Part shown: piece after piece, positions 34,825 to 43,873 of the stretch
How the letters are laid out: each line of letters opens with the position of its first letter
Numbering within the stretch: position 1 is the stretch's first letter
Origin: UBA1422 sp963676385
GTDB taxonomy: Bacteria > Bacillota > Clostridia > Peptostreptococcales > Anaerovoracaceae
Direction: 5' to 3'
DNA length: 64,000 bases
NCBI GenBank assembly: GCA_963676385.2
Contig: CAXXMM010000006.1
Span: forward strand, 186,001-250,000
Translations under genes and position numbers: made by a program
The notes under the pieces: model-generated
The model's database searches: none
The model's input: only the letters and a program-made list of their open reading frames with translations
What the model was told of the DNA's origin: nothing

Positions 34825-35844
34825 TTACCAGATTTCCTTTAATCTTCCTTTATTTCCACAGGATTTCCGGATTTTTAGTTTGGACTGAAGGGCAATCTCC
34901 TGCACTTCATCACCACTTTCCCCTTCAATAATATCAAAGAGTAACCGGGCAGCCATTAACCCCATTCGATACATGGGTTTGGAAATCGTTGTGAGTTTTG
35001 GTTCAACCAATGCCCCAATTCGCAAATCGTCAAATCCAATTAAGGCAATGTCCTTGGGAATTTCCACTCCAACACTTTTCAGTTTGTCCATGACACCCAG
35101 TGCCATCTGATCAGTAGATGCAAAAATGGCATCCACAACAATTTGATCATCTAGCATTTTAGAGGCTGCCAAAAATCCACCTTCAATGTTGCTTTCTCCT
35201 TGATAAACCAGGCTTTCATCAAAGGGAAGATTCCCCTCTTTTAGCGCTCTCTTGTATCCGTCTAATTTTTCCTCAATTTCTGATTTAGGATACTCGCCTA
35301 AGACCAATCCGATTCGCGTCCTACCCATGGTGATTAAATATCGGATAGCCTCTTCCGTCGCAGTTTTGTAGTCAGTGTACACAATATTCTGTCTATTTAT
35401 GGTCTTATTTTTGCCAACCAGTACATAGTTGGCTCCTTGTTTCTTCATTCGATCCAAATCACTGTTTTTCAGGGTCGTAGCCGTCAGTATTAATCCATCG
35501 ATTTTTCGTTCAATTAACGTATCAATGTATTCCTTTTCTTTGATCGGGTTAAACTCAGTATTGCACAGCATCACATGATAGCCTTTTTGGTGGGCAATAG
35601 CTTCTACGCCTTTGGCAATTTCCATATTGGAAGGATCCAAAAAATCGTGAACCAAAAGTCCAATCATCCCAGTTCTGGCAGATTGAATATTTCTGGCAAA
35701 CCAGTTGGGTGTATAATTCATTTTCTTCATTACTGAGAGAATATGTTCTCTCGTCTCTTCCGTCACCAGTTCCGGATGATTCATCACCCGGGATACCGTT
35801 GCTACGGAAACCCCTGCTTTATCTGCAACTGCTTTGATGTTCAA
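34825..35844 (-). CDS. LacI-family transcriptional regulator of the catabolic cluster
   Basis: A 339-residue repressor-type protein with an N-terminal LacI helix-turn-helix (MNIKAVADKAGVSVATVSRV), a hinge helix region (TPNWFARNIQSARTG) and a periplasmic-binding-protein-like effector domain (IGLLVHDFLDPSNMEIAKG, IDGLILTATTL, IGFDDLRIGALVEPKLTTI). It is 32 nt upstream of the second PreA-like gene, so it probably controls its own operon. The effector is unknown. Palindromes with TGAAA/TTTCA arms lie just before it. Confidence 0.9.
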   Translation of the reverse strand: MNIKAVADKAGVSVATVSRVMNHPELVTEETREHILSVMKKMNYTPNWFARNIQSARTGMIGLLVHDFLDPSNMEIAKGVEAIAHQKGYHVMLCNTEFNPIKEKEYIDTLIERKIDGLILTATTLKNSDLDRMKKQGANYVLVGKNKTINRQNIVYTDYKTATEEAIRYLITMGRTRIGLVLGEYPKSEIEEKLDGYKRALKEGNLPFDESLVYQGESNIEGGFLAASKMLDDQIVVDAIFASTDQMALGVMDKLKSVGVEIPKDIALIGFDDLRIGALVEPKLTTISKPMYRMGLMAARLLFDIIEGESGDEVQEIALQSKLKIRKSCGNKGRLKEIW

Positions 35845-35872
35845 CGGTGACCCCTCCGGCTACCTGGAAACA

Positions 35873-35953
35873 TGAAACGATTTTCATTCGCTTGGCCATA
35901 CAACTATCAAAAACGTTGAAATTTCAAGTTGTTTCGTTCTGAAACTATTTTCA
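35873..35953. promoter_or_regulatory. Cluster of LacI-type operator palindromes
   Basis: Two matching sites, TGAAACGATTTTCA (35873-35886) and TGAAACTATTTTCA (35940-35953), have TGAAA and TTTCA arms with a 4-bp centre, and TTGAAATTTCAA (35916-35927) lies between them. The outer sites are 67 bp apart centre to centre, suited to looping. They sit directly upstream of the LacI-family gene, so autoregulation is the natural inference. They differ from the CcpA consensus because the central CG is misplaced. Confidence 0.6.
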
Positions 35954-35993
35954 TATATAATAATATCACCATCCTGTTGGAAAAGCAAGACAC

Positions 35994-36024
35994 AAAAAAC
36001 CGCCAAAGGGCAAAACCTTGGCGG
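35994..36024 (-). terminator. Terminator of the carD-ppi gene series
   Basis: CCGCCAA (36000-36006) and TTGGCGG (36018-36024) form a hairpin that on the minus strand is followed by six T residues, just after the peptidylprolyl isomerase stop at 36057. Confidence 0.8.
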
Positions 36025-36056
36025 CTCGTAACGTATTCCAATTTCAAATTCAGTTC

Positions 36057-36539
36057 TTATTCATCCGATACTCGAATGGTCTTTATTTTTTGCTTTTCTT
36101 TTGGTTTATCTCGAAAGTCTCGGTTAACCGATACAATTCGATCTGCCTCATCCATCCCCTCCGTAATTTTTCCGAAAGCCGCGTATTGGCCATCCAGGAA
36201 AGGGGCATCTTCCACCATAATGAAGAATTGGCAACCGCCGGAATTAGGATCGTTGGCTCTTGCCATGGAAAGAACTCCTCGCTGATGAAGCAGATCGTTC
36301 TTTATCCCGTTTCCGGAAAACTCGCCAATAATTTGGTGTCCCGGTCCGCCGGTCCCATCCCCCTTTGGACAGCCCCCTTGGATCATAAATCCAGGGATGA
36401 CCCGATGAAAGGTCAATCCATCATAAAACCCTTTATTGGCCAACGTCTCAAAGTTTTCTACTGTTTTAGGGGCAATATCAGGATATAGTTCCCCCAACAT
36501 TGTTGACCCATTTTCCATTTCAATTATTATTTTTTTCAT
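36057..36539 (-). CDS. Cyclophilin-type peptidylprolyl cis-trans isomerase
   Basis: A 160-residue cytoplasmic cyclophilin that speeds proline isomerisation during folding. It has FHRVIPGFMIQGG, GTGGPGHQIIGEF, LSMARANDPNSGGCQFFI and the usual end. No signal peptide. It is the last gene of a series on the minus strand and has a terminator right after it. Confidence 0.93.
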   Translation of the reverse strand: MKKIIIEMENGSTMLGELYPDIAPKTVENFETLANKGFYDGLTFHRVIPGFMIQGGCPKGDGTGGPGHQIIGEFSGNGIKNDLLHQRGVLSMARANDPNSGGCQFFIMVEDAPFLDGQYAAFGKITEGMDEADRIVSVNRDFRDKPKEKQKIKTIRVSDE

Positions 36540-36571
36540 GTTATGCTTCCCTCCCGATACTATATGGTACC

Positions 36572-37027
36572 TTACTTTCTGATTTTAAAAGGATTGTGGC
36601 TGTCGGTCTCATCATCTATAATCTTCCAAAGCTCATCCTTCAAATAGACTGGATACAACCCTTCAATTTTGTTGAGTTCTTGTCTGGACATATACCGCAC
36701 CTCTCGGATGACTTGTCCGTCATCGCCTCGCTCCGGGTCACGCCCCATTCTCAAGGAACCTCCCACCACCGAAGCTAGAAACAAATTGACAAAACGAGGT
36801 TCTTTCCCCGGAATCAATTGCTCCACATGCCAAATCATTTTGCCAATGATAACATCCAGCCCCGTCTCCTCTTTGACTTCCCGAATAGCGGCCTCCTCTG
36901 AGGTTTCCCCCAATTCTATGGCACCACCCGGCACAGTCCAAACCTGACGCTCTTGATGTTGTTGTCGAATCATTAGTACCCGATTATTCTGATCCAGAAT
37001 AATCGCTCTGACTCCCCCTGCCCACAT
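36572..37027 (-). CDS. NUDIX hydrolase
   Basis: A 151-residue hydrolase of nucleoside diphosphate derivatives. The Nudix box is GGAIELGETSEEAAIREVKEETGLDV in outline, with G(x5)E(x7)REUxEExGU residues all present. The substrate cannot be predicted. It lies between proS (9 nt gap) and the cyclophilin gene. Confidence 0.9.
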   Translation of the reverse strand: MWAGGVRAIILDQNNRVLMIRQQHQERQVWTVPGGAIELGETSEEAAIREVKEETGLDVIIGKMIWHVEQLIPGKEPRFVNLFLASVVGGSLRMGRDPERGDDGQVIREVRYMSRQELNKIEGLYPVYLKDELWKIIDDETDSHNPFKIRK

Positions 37028-37036
37028 AATTTGCTC

Positions 37037-38767
37037 CTATTCTTTTCTTCCCAGCACTTCTGCTATGACCCTTTGGACGGCTCCGTTGGCTGTCATGTCT
37101 TCTTTGTCCGGGCAACTCCTTGCCTTGAATTCCACCATTTGATTCAAGGCGCCTCTACCTACAGTGATGCGCAAAGGAATTCCGATTAAATCTGCATCTT
37201 TAAATTTGACACCTGCCCGTTCATCCCTGTCATCCAACAAAGTTTCAACACCCGCACAATTCAGTTGTTGGTATAGTTTTTCCCCTAACTCCATTTGTAC
37301 CGTGTCGTCAGGTTTTATAACGGTGACAATGGCATGATAGGGTGCTACCGCCATAGGCCAAATGATTCCGTTTTCATCGTGATGTTGTTCCACAATGGCA
37401 GCAAGCGTACGGGTGACGCCAATCCCATAGCAACCCATAACGATAGGTTGGTCCTTCATTTCTTCGTCTTTGTAGAAGGCCCCCATGGATAAGCTGTATT
37501 TCGTGCCTAATTTAAACACCTGCCCCACTTCAATGCCGCGTACGATTTTAACCGGCATACCGCAGACCGGGCAAGGATATCCTTCCTGAATTAATTTTAA
37601 GTCTGTCACAATATGGGCCTTGTAATCCCGCCCATAATTCACGTGAAGCAGATGATGGTCCGGTTTGCATGCGCCGGCACAAAGGTTGGTTTGTTCCACC
37701 AATTCGCTATCTACCACAATGGTGCAGTCGTGAAGCCCGGTGGGTCCTGTAAACCCTCCTACGCAACCGGTAGCCGCGCCCATGGCGGTTTCATCTGCAA
37801 AGGCGATGGCATGTTCCGGAATCCCCAAGGCGTTAATTAATTTGATTAAATTTAATTCCCGATCCCCACGGATAAACGCAGCCACATATCCGTTTTCCTT
37901 TTCGTCATTATCAAAGGTGACAAAAAGTAACGCTTTGATAGTTTTTTCCTTGGGCAGTCCTAAATAATTGGCTACCTCTTCAATGGTTTTTGTGTTTGGG
38001 GTATACACTTCTTCCAAGGGTAGAAGTGCCTCTTTCATAGCCGGAGTGTCCACCACGGCCGCCCGTTCTGTGGTTGCCGCCATGGCACAATTCGTACAAT
38101 AAGCAATTTCGCTTTCACCCACATCGGACAATGCGGTAAACTCATGGGAGTTGCTTCCGCCAATGGCACCGGTATCCGCTTCCACCGCACGATAAGTCAA
38201 CCCGCATCGATCAAAGATTTTTTCGTATGCCTGATACATATCGTCATAGCTTCTATCAAGCCCTTCTTGGTCCCGGTCAAAAGAATAAGAATCCTTCATA
38301 ATAAACTCTCGGCTTCGCATCAATCCAAACCGGGGACGAGCTTCATCTCTATATTTTGTTTGAATCTGATACAGATTCAACGGCAGTTGCCGGTAAGATG
38401 CCACATCACTTCTGACAATGTCAGTAAATATTTCCTCGTGGGTTGGCCCCAAGCAAAAATCCCGTCCATTGCGATCTTTCAATCGCCATAGTTCAGGCCC
38501 ATAGGCAAACCAACGTCCCGATTCCTGCCACAACTCTGCAGGCTGCACTGCGGACATATGTATTTCCTGACCGCCGGCCTGATCCATTTCCTCTCGAATA
38601 ATCTCCTCTATCTTTCGAAGAGACCTCCACCCCAATGGCATAAATCCATACACGCCGGAAACCAGTTTCCGTATCATCCCAGCACGAAGCAAAAGAATAT
38701 GGCTGTCAATCTCTGCCTCACTGGGGACTTCCCGTAGTGTTCTCATGTGCATTTTAGATAGTCTCAT
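37037..38767 (-). CDS. proS: Prolyl-tRNA synthetase, bacterial type with editing domain
   Basis: ProS charges tRNA-Pro and, through its inserted editing domain, removes mischarged alanine. The 576-residue protein has class II motif 2 around RFGLMRSREFIMKD, an INS editing domain at about 225-400 (IKALLFVTFDN, AFIRGDRELN, GGFTGPTGL) and motif 3 at GCYGIGVTRTLAA, then the anticodon domain. No T-box leader is seen before it; it follows ispDF after 30 nt. Confidence 0.96.
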   Translation of the reverse strand: MRLSKMHMRTLREVPSEAEIDSHILLLRAGMIRKLVSGVYGFMPLGWRSLRKIEEIIREEMDQAGGQEIHMSAVQPAELWQESGRWFAYGPELWRLKDRNGRDFCLGPTHEEIFTDIVRSDVASYRQLPLNLYQIQTKYRDEARPRFGLMRSREFIMKDSYSFDRDQEGLDRSYDDMYQAYEKIFDRCGLTYRAVEADTGAIGGSNSHEFTALSDVGESEIAYCTNCAMAATTERAAVVDTPAMKEALLPLEEVYTPNTKTIEEVANYLGLPKEKTIKALLFVTFDNDEKENGYVAAFIRGDRELNLIKLINALGIPEHAIAFADETAMGAATGCVGGFTGPTGLHDCTIVVDSELVEQTNLCAGACKPDHHLLHVNYGRDYKAHIVTDLKLIQEGYPCPVCGMPVKIVRGIEVGQVFKLGTKYSLSMGAFYKDEEMKDQPIVMGCYGIGVTRTLAAIVEQHHDENGIIWPMAVAPYHAIVTVIKPDDTVQMELGEKLYQQLNCAGVETLLDDRDERAGVKFKDADLIGIPLRITVGRGALNQMVEFKARSCPDKEDMTANGAVQRVIAEVLGRKE

Positions 38768-38797
38768 TGATTATTTCTCTCCTTTGTCCCATTTATT

Positions 38798-39946
38798 TCA
38801 AACCAACACATTGGTCAATACGCAAATTGCTTCCGCCGCCATACCTTCTTCCCGTCCGGGGATCCCCAGTTTTTCCGTGGTTGTGGCTTTCAAATTTATC
38901 TGTTTGAAAGGAATGCCCATGGCTTCTGCCAAATTCTTCATCATTGCTTCTTTGTACGGCGCCAGCTTCGGTCTTTGGGCGATTAATGTTGCATCCACGT
39001 TACTAATCTCAAATCCCTTTTCTTTTAGTTGGGCCACAACTTTTTTCAACAGTGTCATACTGGAAATATCTTTGTATGTCCCATCCGTGTCGGGGAAATG
39101 TTCACCAATATCCCCCAGTCCCGCGGCACCCAAAAGAGCGTCCATAATGGCGTGGGTTAGTACATCAGCATCGGAATGGCCAAGAAGTCCTTTTTCAAAT
39201 GGAATGTTGACACCGGCTAAAATCAATAATCGATTCTCCACCAATTGATGCACATCAAATCCGGTCCCTGCCCGATATTGCTTTGGCAAATCCGAACCGG
39301 TGGTCACCTTGATATTAGCATAGTCCCCCTGAGCCAAGGCAACCGGATGTCCAATCCATTCTACCAACTGAGCATCATCCGTGCCAGAAAATCCTTGTCG
39401 CTCCGCCAAATCATACGCCTTGCGAATCAAAGAGGCTTCAAATCCCTGAGGGGTTTGTGCGGCGTAAAGTTTGCTTCGATTCAAGGTAAAAATCCGGTCT
39501 TTCACACCTTCTGTTTGTTGCTTAATGGTGTCTTTCACCGGAACTGCCGCCAACGCAGCCCCCGTACGGAATGTCTCTATTAGAGTGTTTTCAATAACTT
39601 GAGTTGTCACAAAAGGTCGGGCTCCGTCATGAATCAATATATAATCCATTTTGGGATGTCCCTTCCCCATGGCTTCTAAACCCAATCTCACTGAATCCTG
39701 TCTTTCCTTTCCTCCCGGGATAACAAAAACATCACTTGGTACTGCATCCTTGCATTCTACCATATAATCCGGATGAGTGACAACATAGATGCAGTCAAAA
39801 AAACCGCAGGCAGCACAAACTTCCACTGTGGTTGTAATTATAAAGTGATCCCCTGCGCGGAGGAACATTTTAGGAACATTGCCGCCCATTCTTGTTCCAA
39901 GACCTGCGGCGGCAATGATTAACCCAATTTTCATATTTTTGTACAT
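38798..39946 (-). CDS. ispDF: Bifunctional IspD-IspF isoprenoid enzyme
   Basis: A fusion of 2-C-methyl-D-erythritol 4-phosphate cytidylyltransferase (IspD, residues about 6-225, LIIAAAGLGTRMGGN, IHDGARPFV) and 2-C-methyl-D-erythritol 2,4-cyclodiphosphate synthase (IspF, about 230-382, AGTGFDVHQL, GHSDADVLTHAIMDALLGA, NVDATLIAQRPKL). It provides two non-consecutive steps of the MEP pathway. It begins 5 nt after yacL. The start is ATG at 39946; an internal Met at the sixth codon is possible. Confidence 0.95.
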   Translation of the reverse strand: MYKNMKIGLIIAAAGLGTRMGGNVPKMFLRAGDHFIITTTVEVCAACGFFDCIYVVTHPDYMVECKDAVPSDVFVIPGGKERQDSVRLGLEAMGKGHPKMDYILIHDGARPFVTTQVIENTLIETFRTGAALAAVPVKDTIKQQTEGVKDRIFTLNRSKLYAAQTPQGFEASLIRKAYDLAERQGFSGTDDAQLVEWIGHPVALAQGDYANIKVTTGSDLPKQYRAGTGFDVHQLVENRLLILAGVNIPFEKGLLGHSDADVLTHAIMDALLGAAGLGDIGEHFPDTDGTYKDISSMTLLKKVVAQLKEKGFEISNVDATLIAQRPKLAPYKEAMMKNLAEAMGIPFKQINLKATTTEKLGIPGREEGMAAEAICVLTNVLV

Positions 39947-39951
39947 GGTTC

Positions 39952-41068
39952 TTACCGTTTCGCCGGTTTCCCGAAAATCATTCTTCCTGCCGACGTCTGT
40001 AATACGCTGGTTACAGTCACATTTATGGTGGTACCAATATATTTTCGTCCATCTTCTACAACAATCATGGTGCCATCATCCAAATAAGCTACTGCCTGGT
40101 TGTTTTCTTTTCCCTCTTTAATCAAGAAAAGAGTCATATCTTCACCTGGTAGCACAACGGCTTTAGGGTGTTGGCAAGTTCATTAATATTTAGAACATCC
40201 ACCCCCTTGATGGCTGCAACTTTATTGAGATTGAAGTCGTTGGTTACCACTTTACCATGCATCATCTGAGCAAGTTTCAGCAACTTTACATCTACTTCCG
40301 GAATCTCTTCCAATGCTTTTTCACCGGTGGTGTTATAAATATCAATTCCGTAATCACTTTGAATTTTGTTGAGAATATCCAGCCCTCTCCGACCTCTGTT
40401 TCGCTTCAATCCATCAGATGAATCTGCAATATGTCGAAGTTCTACCAAAACAAATTCAGGAATCACAATATTTCCTTCAATAAAACGGTCTTCAGGATAT
40501 CTGCTATCCTACCATCAATAATGACACTGGTGTCGAAAATTTTAGGAGTCATGTCCAAATGTTTGGTCTTGCTACCCTTGCCGCCTACAGAAGAAATTCT
40601 TCTTGCGGACATCAGCGACGCAACCACTTCCTTCCCCTTTCGGGTTGCCACCACAACACCAAGATACCCTAATGCCATATAGGTAATAATGCTTAGAATT
40701 GTGGGTAGGTAAGCAATCTCAAGGCCTTCATATATTTTGCTAATTAAAAATGCAATAATAAGACCTATCGTTAACCCGGCTACACCGGACATCAATTCAT
40801 TGGCAGAGTATGCCTGCAAATCAATTTCAATATTTCTTGCAACTTTTTTGCTTTGGCGATTTAATAATGGCGCCAATAAATAAAATAAAAAACTAAAAAT
40901 AAGTACGAAACCAATCCCCATCCCTATTTTATGCAAATCAGTTAGCTTCCAAGAAATGTCAATAATGCCTTCTCGCATTAGGTACATCGTCAACTGAAAT
41001 GCGCCAAAGCCAATTATGGCTCCTACCGCCGCAAACACAAAGTTAAAAAGTTTTTTAAGCAATCGCAT
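39952..41068 (-). pseudogene. YacL-like membrane PIN-TRAM protein, two frameshifts
   Basis: The restored product is about 370 residues: four hydrophobic segments in the first 140 (e.g. MLLKKLFNFVFAAVGAIIG region, LLAPLL, GVAGLTIGLIIAFLI), a PIN domain starting IFDTSVIIDGRIADI and continuing VELRHIADSSDGLKRNRGRRG and MHGKVVTNDFNLNKVA, and a C-terminal TRAM domain (QAVAYLDDGTMIVVEDGRKY). The first frame ends just after the PIN start; adding one base in the GTTTTATT stretch near 40485 restores KTGFIEGNIVIPEF, and adding a C near 40150 restores KPVVLPGEDM. PIN domains are metal-dependent ribonucleases. It follows carD. Confidence 0.85.
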
Positions 41069-41144
41069 TCACCTCCTTTCTGTATATTTTATCTCTCAAA
41101 CTATAAGATAGACTTAAAAACAAGCCTCCCCGACCTACCAATCA

Positions 41145-41619
41145 TCAAACGGTAAAGCCGATCAGCTTGTCTGCTTCAGCAGGATCCATGTCACTGGCCA
41201 GAATCATCTCACTGACCAAAATCTGTCTCGCGCTGGAAAGCATTTTTTTTCTCGCCGGTAGACAATGTCTTTTCCCGGTCTGTCCGCAGTAAGTTTCTTA
41301 CCACCTCTGCAACTTGCCGAGCATCTCCTGTTTTAAGTTTATCCGTATTCTCACGATACCGTCGATTCCAGTTGGACGACATCTCTGTAGATTCCCCCCG
41401 GAGAATGGTTAACACTTCTTCCATCTCTTCTGCAGAGATAACAGGTCTGACACCGATTTCGTCGGATTTTTCTACTGGTATCATAATTTTCATATCACCG
41501 CAGGGTACCCTCAGGACATAGTACTCCCTGTTCTCACCTAGAATCACCTTCTCTTCAATTTGTTCGATGATGCCAGCGCCGTGCATGGGATATACTATTT
41601 TGTCGCCGATTTTATACAT
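41145..41619 (-). CDS. carD: CarD-family transcription factor, frameshifted in an A8 run
   Basis: CarD-type proteins bind the RNA polymerase beta subunit and stabilise open promoter complexes. The N-terminal domain has GDKIVYPMHGAGII, and the helical C-terminal part has MSSNWNRRYRENTDKLKTG. The uninterrupted frame gives 136 residues ending in DFGQ at 41209, which is abnormal. The T8 run at 41243-41250 (A8 on the coding strand) needs to be seven to give SSARQILVSEMILASDMDPA and a stop at 41145, a normal 158-residue CarD. AGGAGGAACTAG precedes the ATG. Confidence 0.88.
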
Positions 41620-41802
41620 CTAGTTCCTCCTATTGTTCATTAATAGTATATTTCAAAGACCTTCGGATGTCAACCCGTCAAAATGGTATAGTTTATCACA
41701 ATGACTTTTCAGTGTCAACATTTCTTTCACATAAATTGGCCACTTATTTTACATAAAATGTGATAAAATACCATTATAAATATTCGTGAGGAGGATTACC
41801 GT

Positions 41803-42474
41803 ATGTACAGATTGTTAATCGTTGACGATGAACAAAAAATCAGGGAGGTCATCCGGGAATATGCCGAGTTCAATGGATTTGAAGTTTCCGAAGCTGCCGA
41901 CGGCATGAGTGCCATTGGTCTGTGCAAGCTAAATGACTATGATTTAATTATAATGGACATCATGATGCCCCGGCTTGATGGCTTTTCGGCATGCAAAGAA
42001 ATCAAAAAAATTAAAGATATACCGGTGATTATGTTGTCTGCCAGAAGCGAAGAATATGACAAGCTTTTTGGATTTGAACTGGGGATTGATGACTATGTAG
42101 TGAAACCTTTCAGCCCCAAGGAGTTAATGGCCCGTGTCAACGCTGTTCTTGCCAGGCACGCCGGGCCCACCGATGTGCAACCGGAGGTGGCGGAATTTGA
42201 CGGATTGGTTATTAATTTAGCCGGCAGGACCGTCACCGTTGACGGGGAGCGGATTGAACTGACACCAAAAGAATATGACCTTCTATTTTATATGGTTAAA
42301 AATAAGAACATTGCCTTATCCAGGGATAAGTTGCTTTCAGATATATGGGGATACGACTTTTTTGGGGATGACCGCACCATAGATACCCATATCAAGAATC
42401 TTCGTAATAACTTAGGCCCATATCGAGGTCATATTGTCACATTAAGAGGAGTAGGATACAAATTTGAAGATTAA
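41803..42474 (+). CDS. OmpR/PhoB-family response regulator
   Basis: A 223-residue regulator with a receiver domain (VDDEQKIREV, phosphoacceptor Asp in LIIMDIMMPR, MLSAR, VVKPF) and a winged-helix DNA-binding domain (TPKEYDLLFYMVKN, DDRTIDTHIKNLR, GVGYKF). GAGGAGGAT precedes the ATG. It overlaps the histidine kinase gene by 11 nt, so the two are a cognate pair. The stimulus is unknown. Confidence 0.95.
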   Translation: MYRLLIVDDEQKIREVIREYAEFNGFEVSEAADGMSAIGLCKLNDYDLIIMDIMMPRLDGFSACKEIKKIKDIPVIMLSARSEEYDKLFGFELGIDDYVVKPFSPKELMARVNAVLARHAGPTDVQPEVAEFDGLVINLAGRTVTVDGERIELTPKEYDLLFYMVKNKNIALSRDKLLSDIWGYDFFGDDRTIDTHIKNLRNNLGPYRGHIVTLRGVGYKFED

Positions 42475-43873
42475 TTTCAAGGTTAAAAGCATCCGTTTTC
42501 GTATTTGGTTGTATTTTCTAGGCTTTACAGCTTTAGTTTTGGTACTCATGTGGTTTCTTCAGATATTCTTTTTGAACAACTACTATGAGGAAATGAAGGT
42601 GCGAGAAACCAAGAATGCCGCATATCGCATCGCAGCCGCCTATGATTCCGGGGGCGAAGAGTCCATGGTTGAAATTGCTTCTGACATTTCCATGGATGAC
42701 GATATGTACATTCACATTGAAACTGTAGATGGCACCTTAATCTACGCCTCCAATTTGCGCAACGATTATGAAGACGCCATTAGTGCTGTTCAGGAGGATT
42801 TATATGCCAGTGGAGACACCAATGTATCAGGGCATATTCCCAATGAAGAAAACAATCGGAATACTCTGGCTTTTGCCAGGTTTTTAGGGAGTGACAAAAA
42901 ACAAATCCTATACGTTTTTTCCCCTTTATATCCTGTGCAATCAACCATAAACATTTTGAAAAGCCAGCTAACCTACATTACACTGATAGCCTTTTTCCTC
43001 GCTTTTGTGTTAGCCTATTTTCTATCCATCCGCATTACAGACCCCTTGTTATCAATTATCAAGTCTGCAAGAAAATTGTCGGAAGGACAATATGGGATTT
43101 CTTTTCGTGCGGAGCGTCCTTTTTCCGAAATTGAGGATTTGGCCAACACCTTGAATAAAACATCATTGGAGTTGGAGCGGTCTGTCAATATGCAGAAAGA
43201 TTTAATTGCCAACATGTCCCACGATTTGAGAACACCATTGACCATGGTGAAGTCCTATGCAGAAATGGTTCGCGACTTGTCTGGCGACGACCCAAGGAAA
43301 CGGACGGAACATCTAAATGTCATAATTGATGAAGCCGATCGATTAAACCAACTGGTGGGGGATATTCTCACCATGTCTGCGATTCAATCCGGCAAATTGC
43401 CTTTGGAAGAAACCACCTTTGATATGAAAGAAACCGTAGAAAGCGTTCTTGCCCCCTATCGGATTTTGGAAGAAAATGAAGGTTACACCTTTGAGGTTCA
43501 TTGTCGAGATCGGATATATGTCAGAGGTGACCATGGGAAAATCACTCAAGTATTGTCCAATCTGGTCACCAATGCCATCAAGTATTGCGGCTCGGACAAA
43601 CGGATTATTATAACGGTTCGAAAGATAAACAAAATTATGCGATGCGAAGTTTCAGACAACGGCGCCGGCATTAAGCCGGAAGAGCTGCCCTACATCTGGA
43701 AACGATACTATAAAAGCAGCAGCAACCACATTCGGGCCACTGCCGGTACAGGACTTGGATTATCTATTGTCAATGAGATACTAACACTGCACAACACGCC
43801 CTTTGGTGTGAAAAGCAGTTTGGGAAAAGGCACCACCTTTTGGTTTGAATTGGATGCTGCTAGAAGGCACTAA
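42464..43873 (+). CDS. Membrane histidine kinase
   Basis: A 469-residue sensor kinase. Transmembrane segments at about 13-35 and 165-187 flank an extracytoplasmic sensor region rich in Asp and Glu. A HAMP domain follows, then HisKA with the phosphorylated His in NMSHDLRTPLTMVKS, and HATPase with NLVTNAIKYC, DNGAGIKPEELPYIWKRYYK and GTGLGLSIV. The start is a TTG or an equivalent codon overlapping the response regulator. Its last 14 nt overlap the convergent radA gene. Confidence 0.94.
   Translation: MKINFKVKSIRFRIWLYFLGFTALVLVLMWFLQIFFLNNYYEEMKVRETKNAAYRIAAAYDSGGEESMVEIASDISMDDDMYIHIETVDGTLIYASNLRNDYEDAISAVQEDLYASGDTNVSGHIPNEENNRNTLAFARFLGSDKKQILYVFSPLYPVQSTINILKSQLTYITLIAFFLAFVLAYFLSIRITDPLLSIIKSARKLSEGQYGISFRAERPFSEIEDLANTLNKTSLELERSVNMQKDLIANMSHDLRTPLTMVKSYAEMVRDLSGDDPRKRTEHLNVIIDEADRLNQLVGDILTMSAIQSGKLPLEETTFDMKETVESVLAPYRILEENEGYTFEVHCRDRIYVRGDHGKITQVLSNLVTNAIKYCGSDKRIIITVRKINKIMRCEVSDNGAGIKPEELPYIWKRYYKSSSNHIRATAGTGLGLSIVNEILTLHNTPFGVKSSLGKGTTFWFELDAARRH

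Noticed and set aside
35873..35886. A CcpA (cre) site
   Set aside because: The central CG is shifted relative to the consensus, and the adjacent LacI-family regulator with three similar palindromes explains the pattern better.
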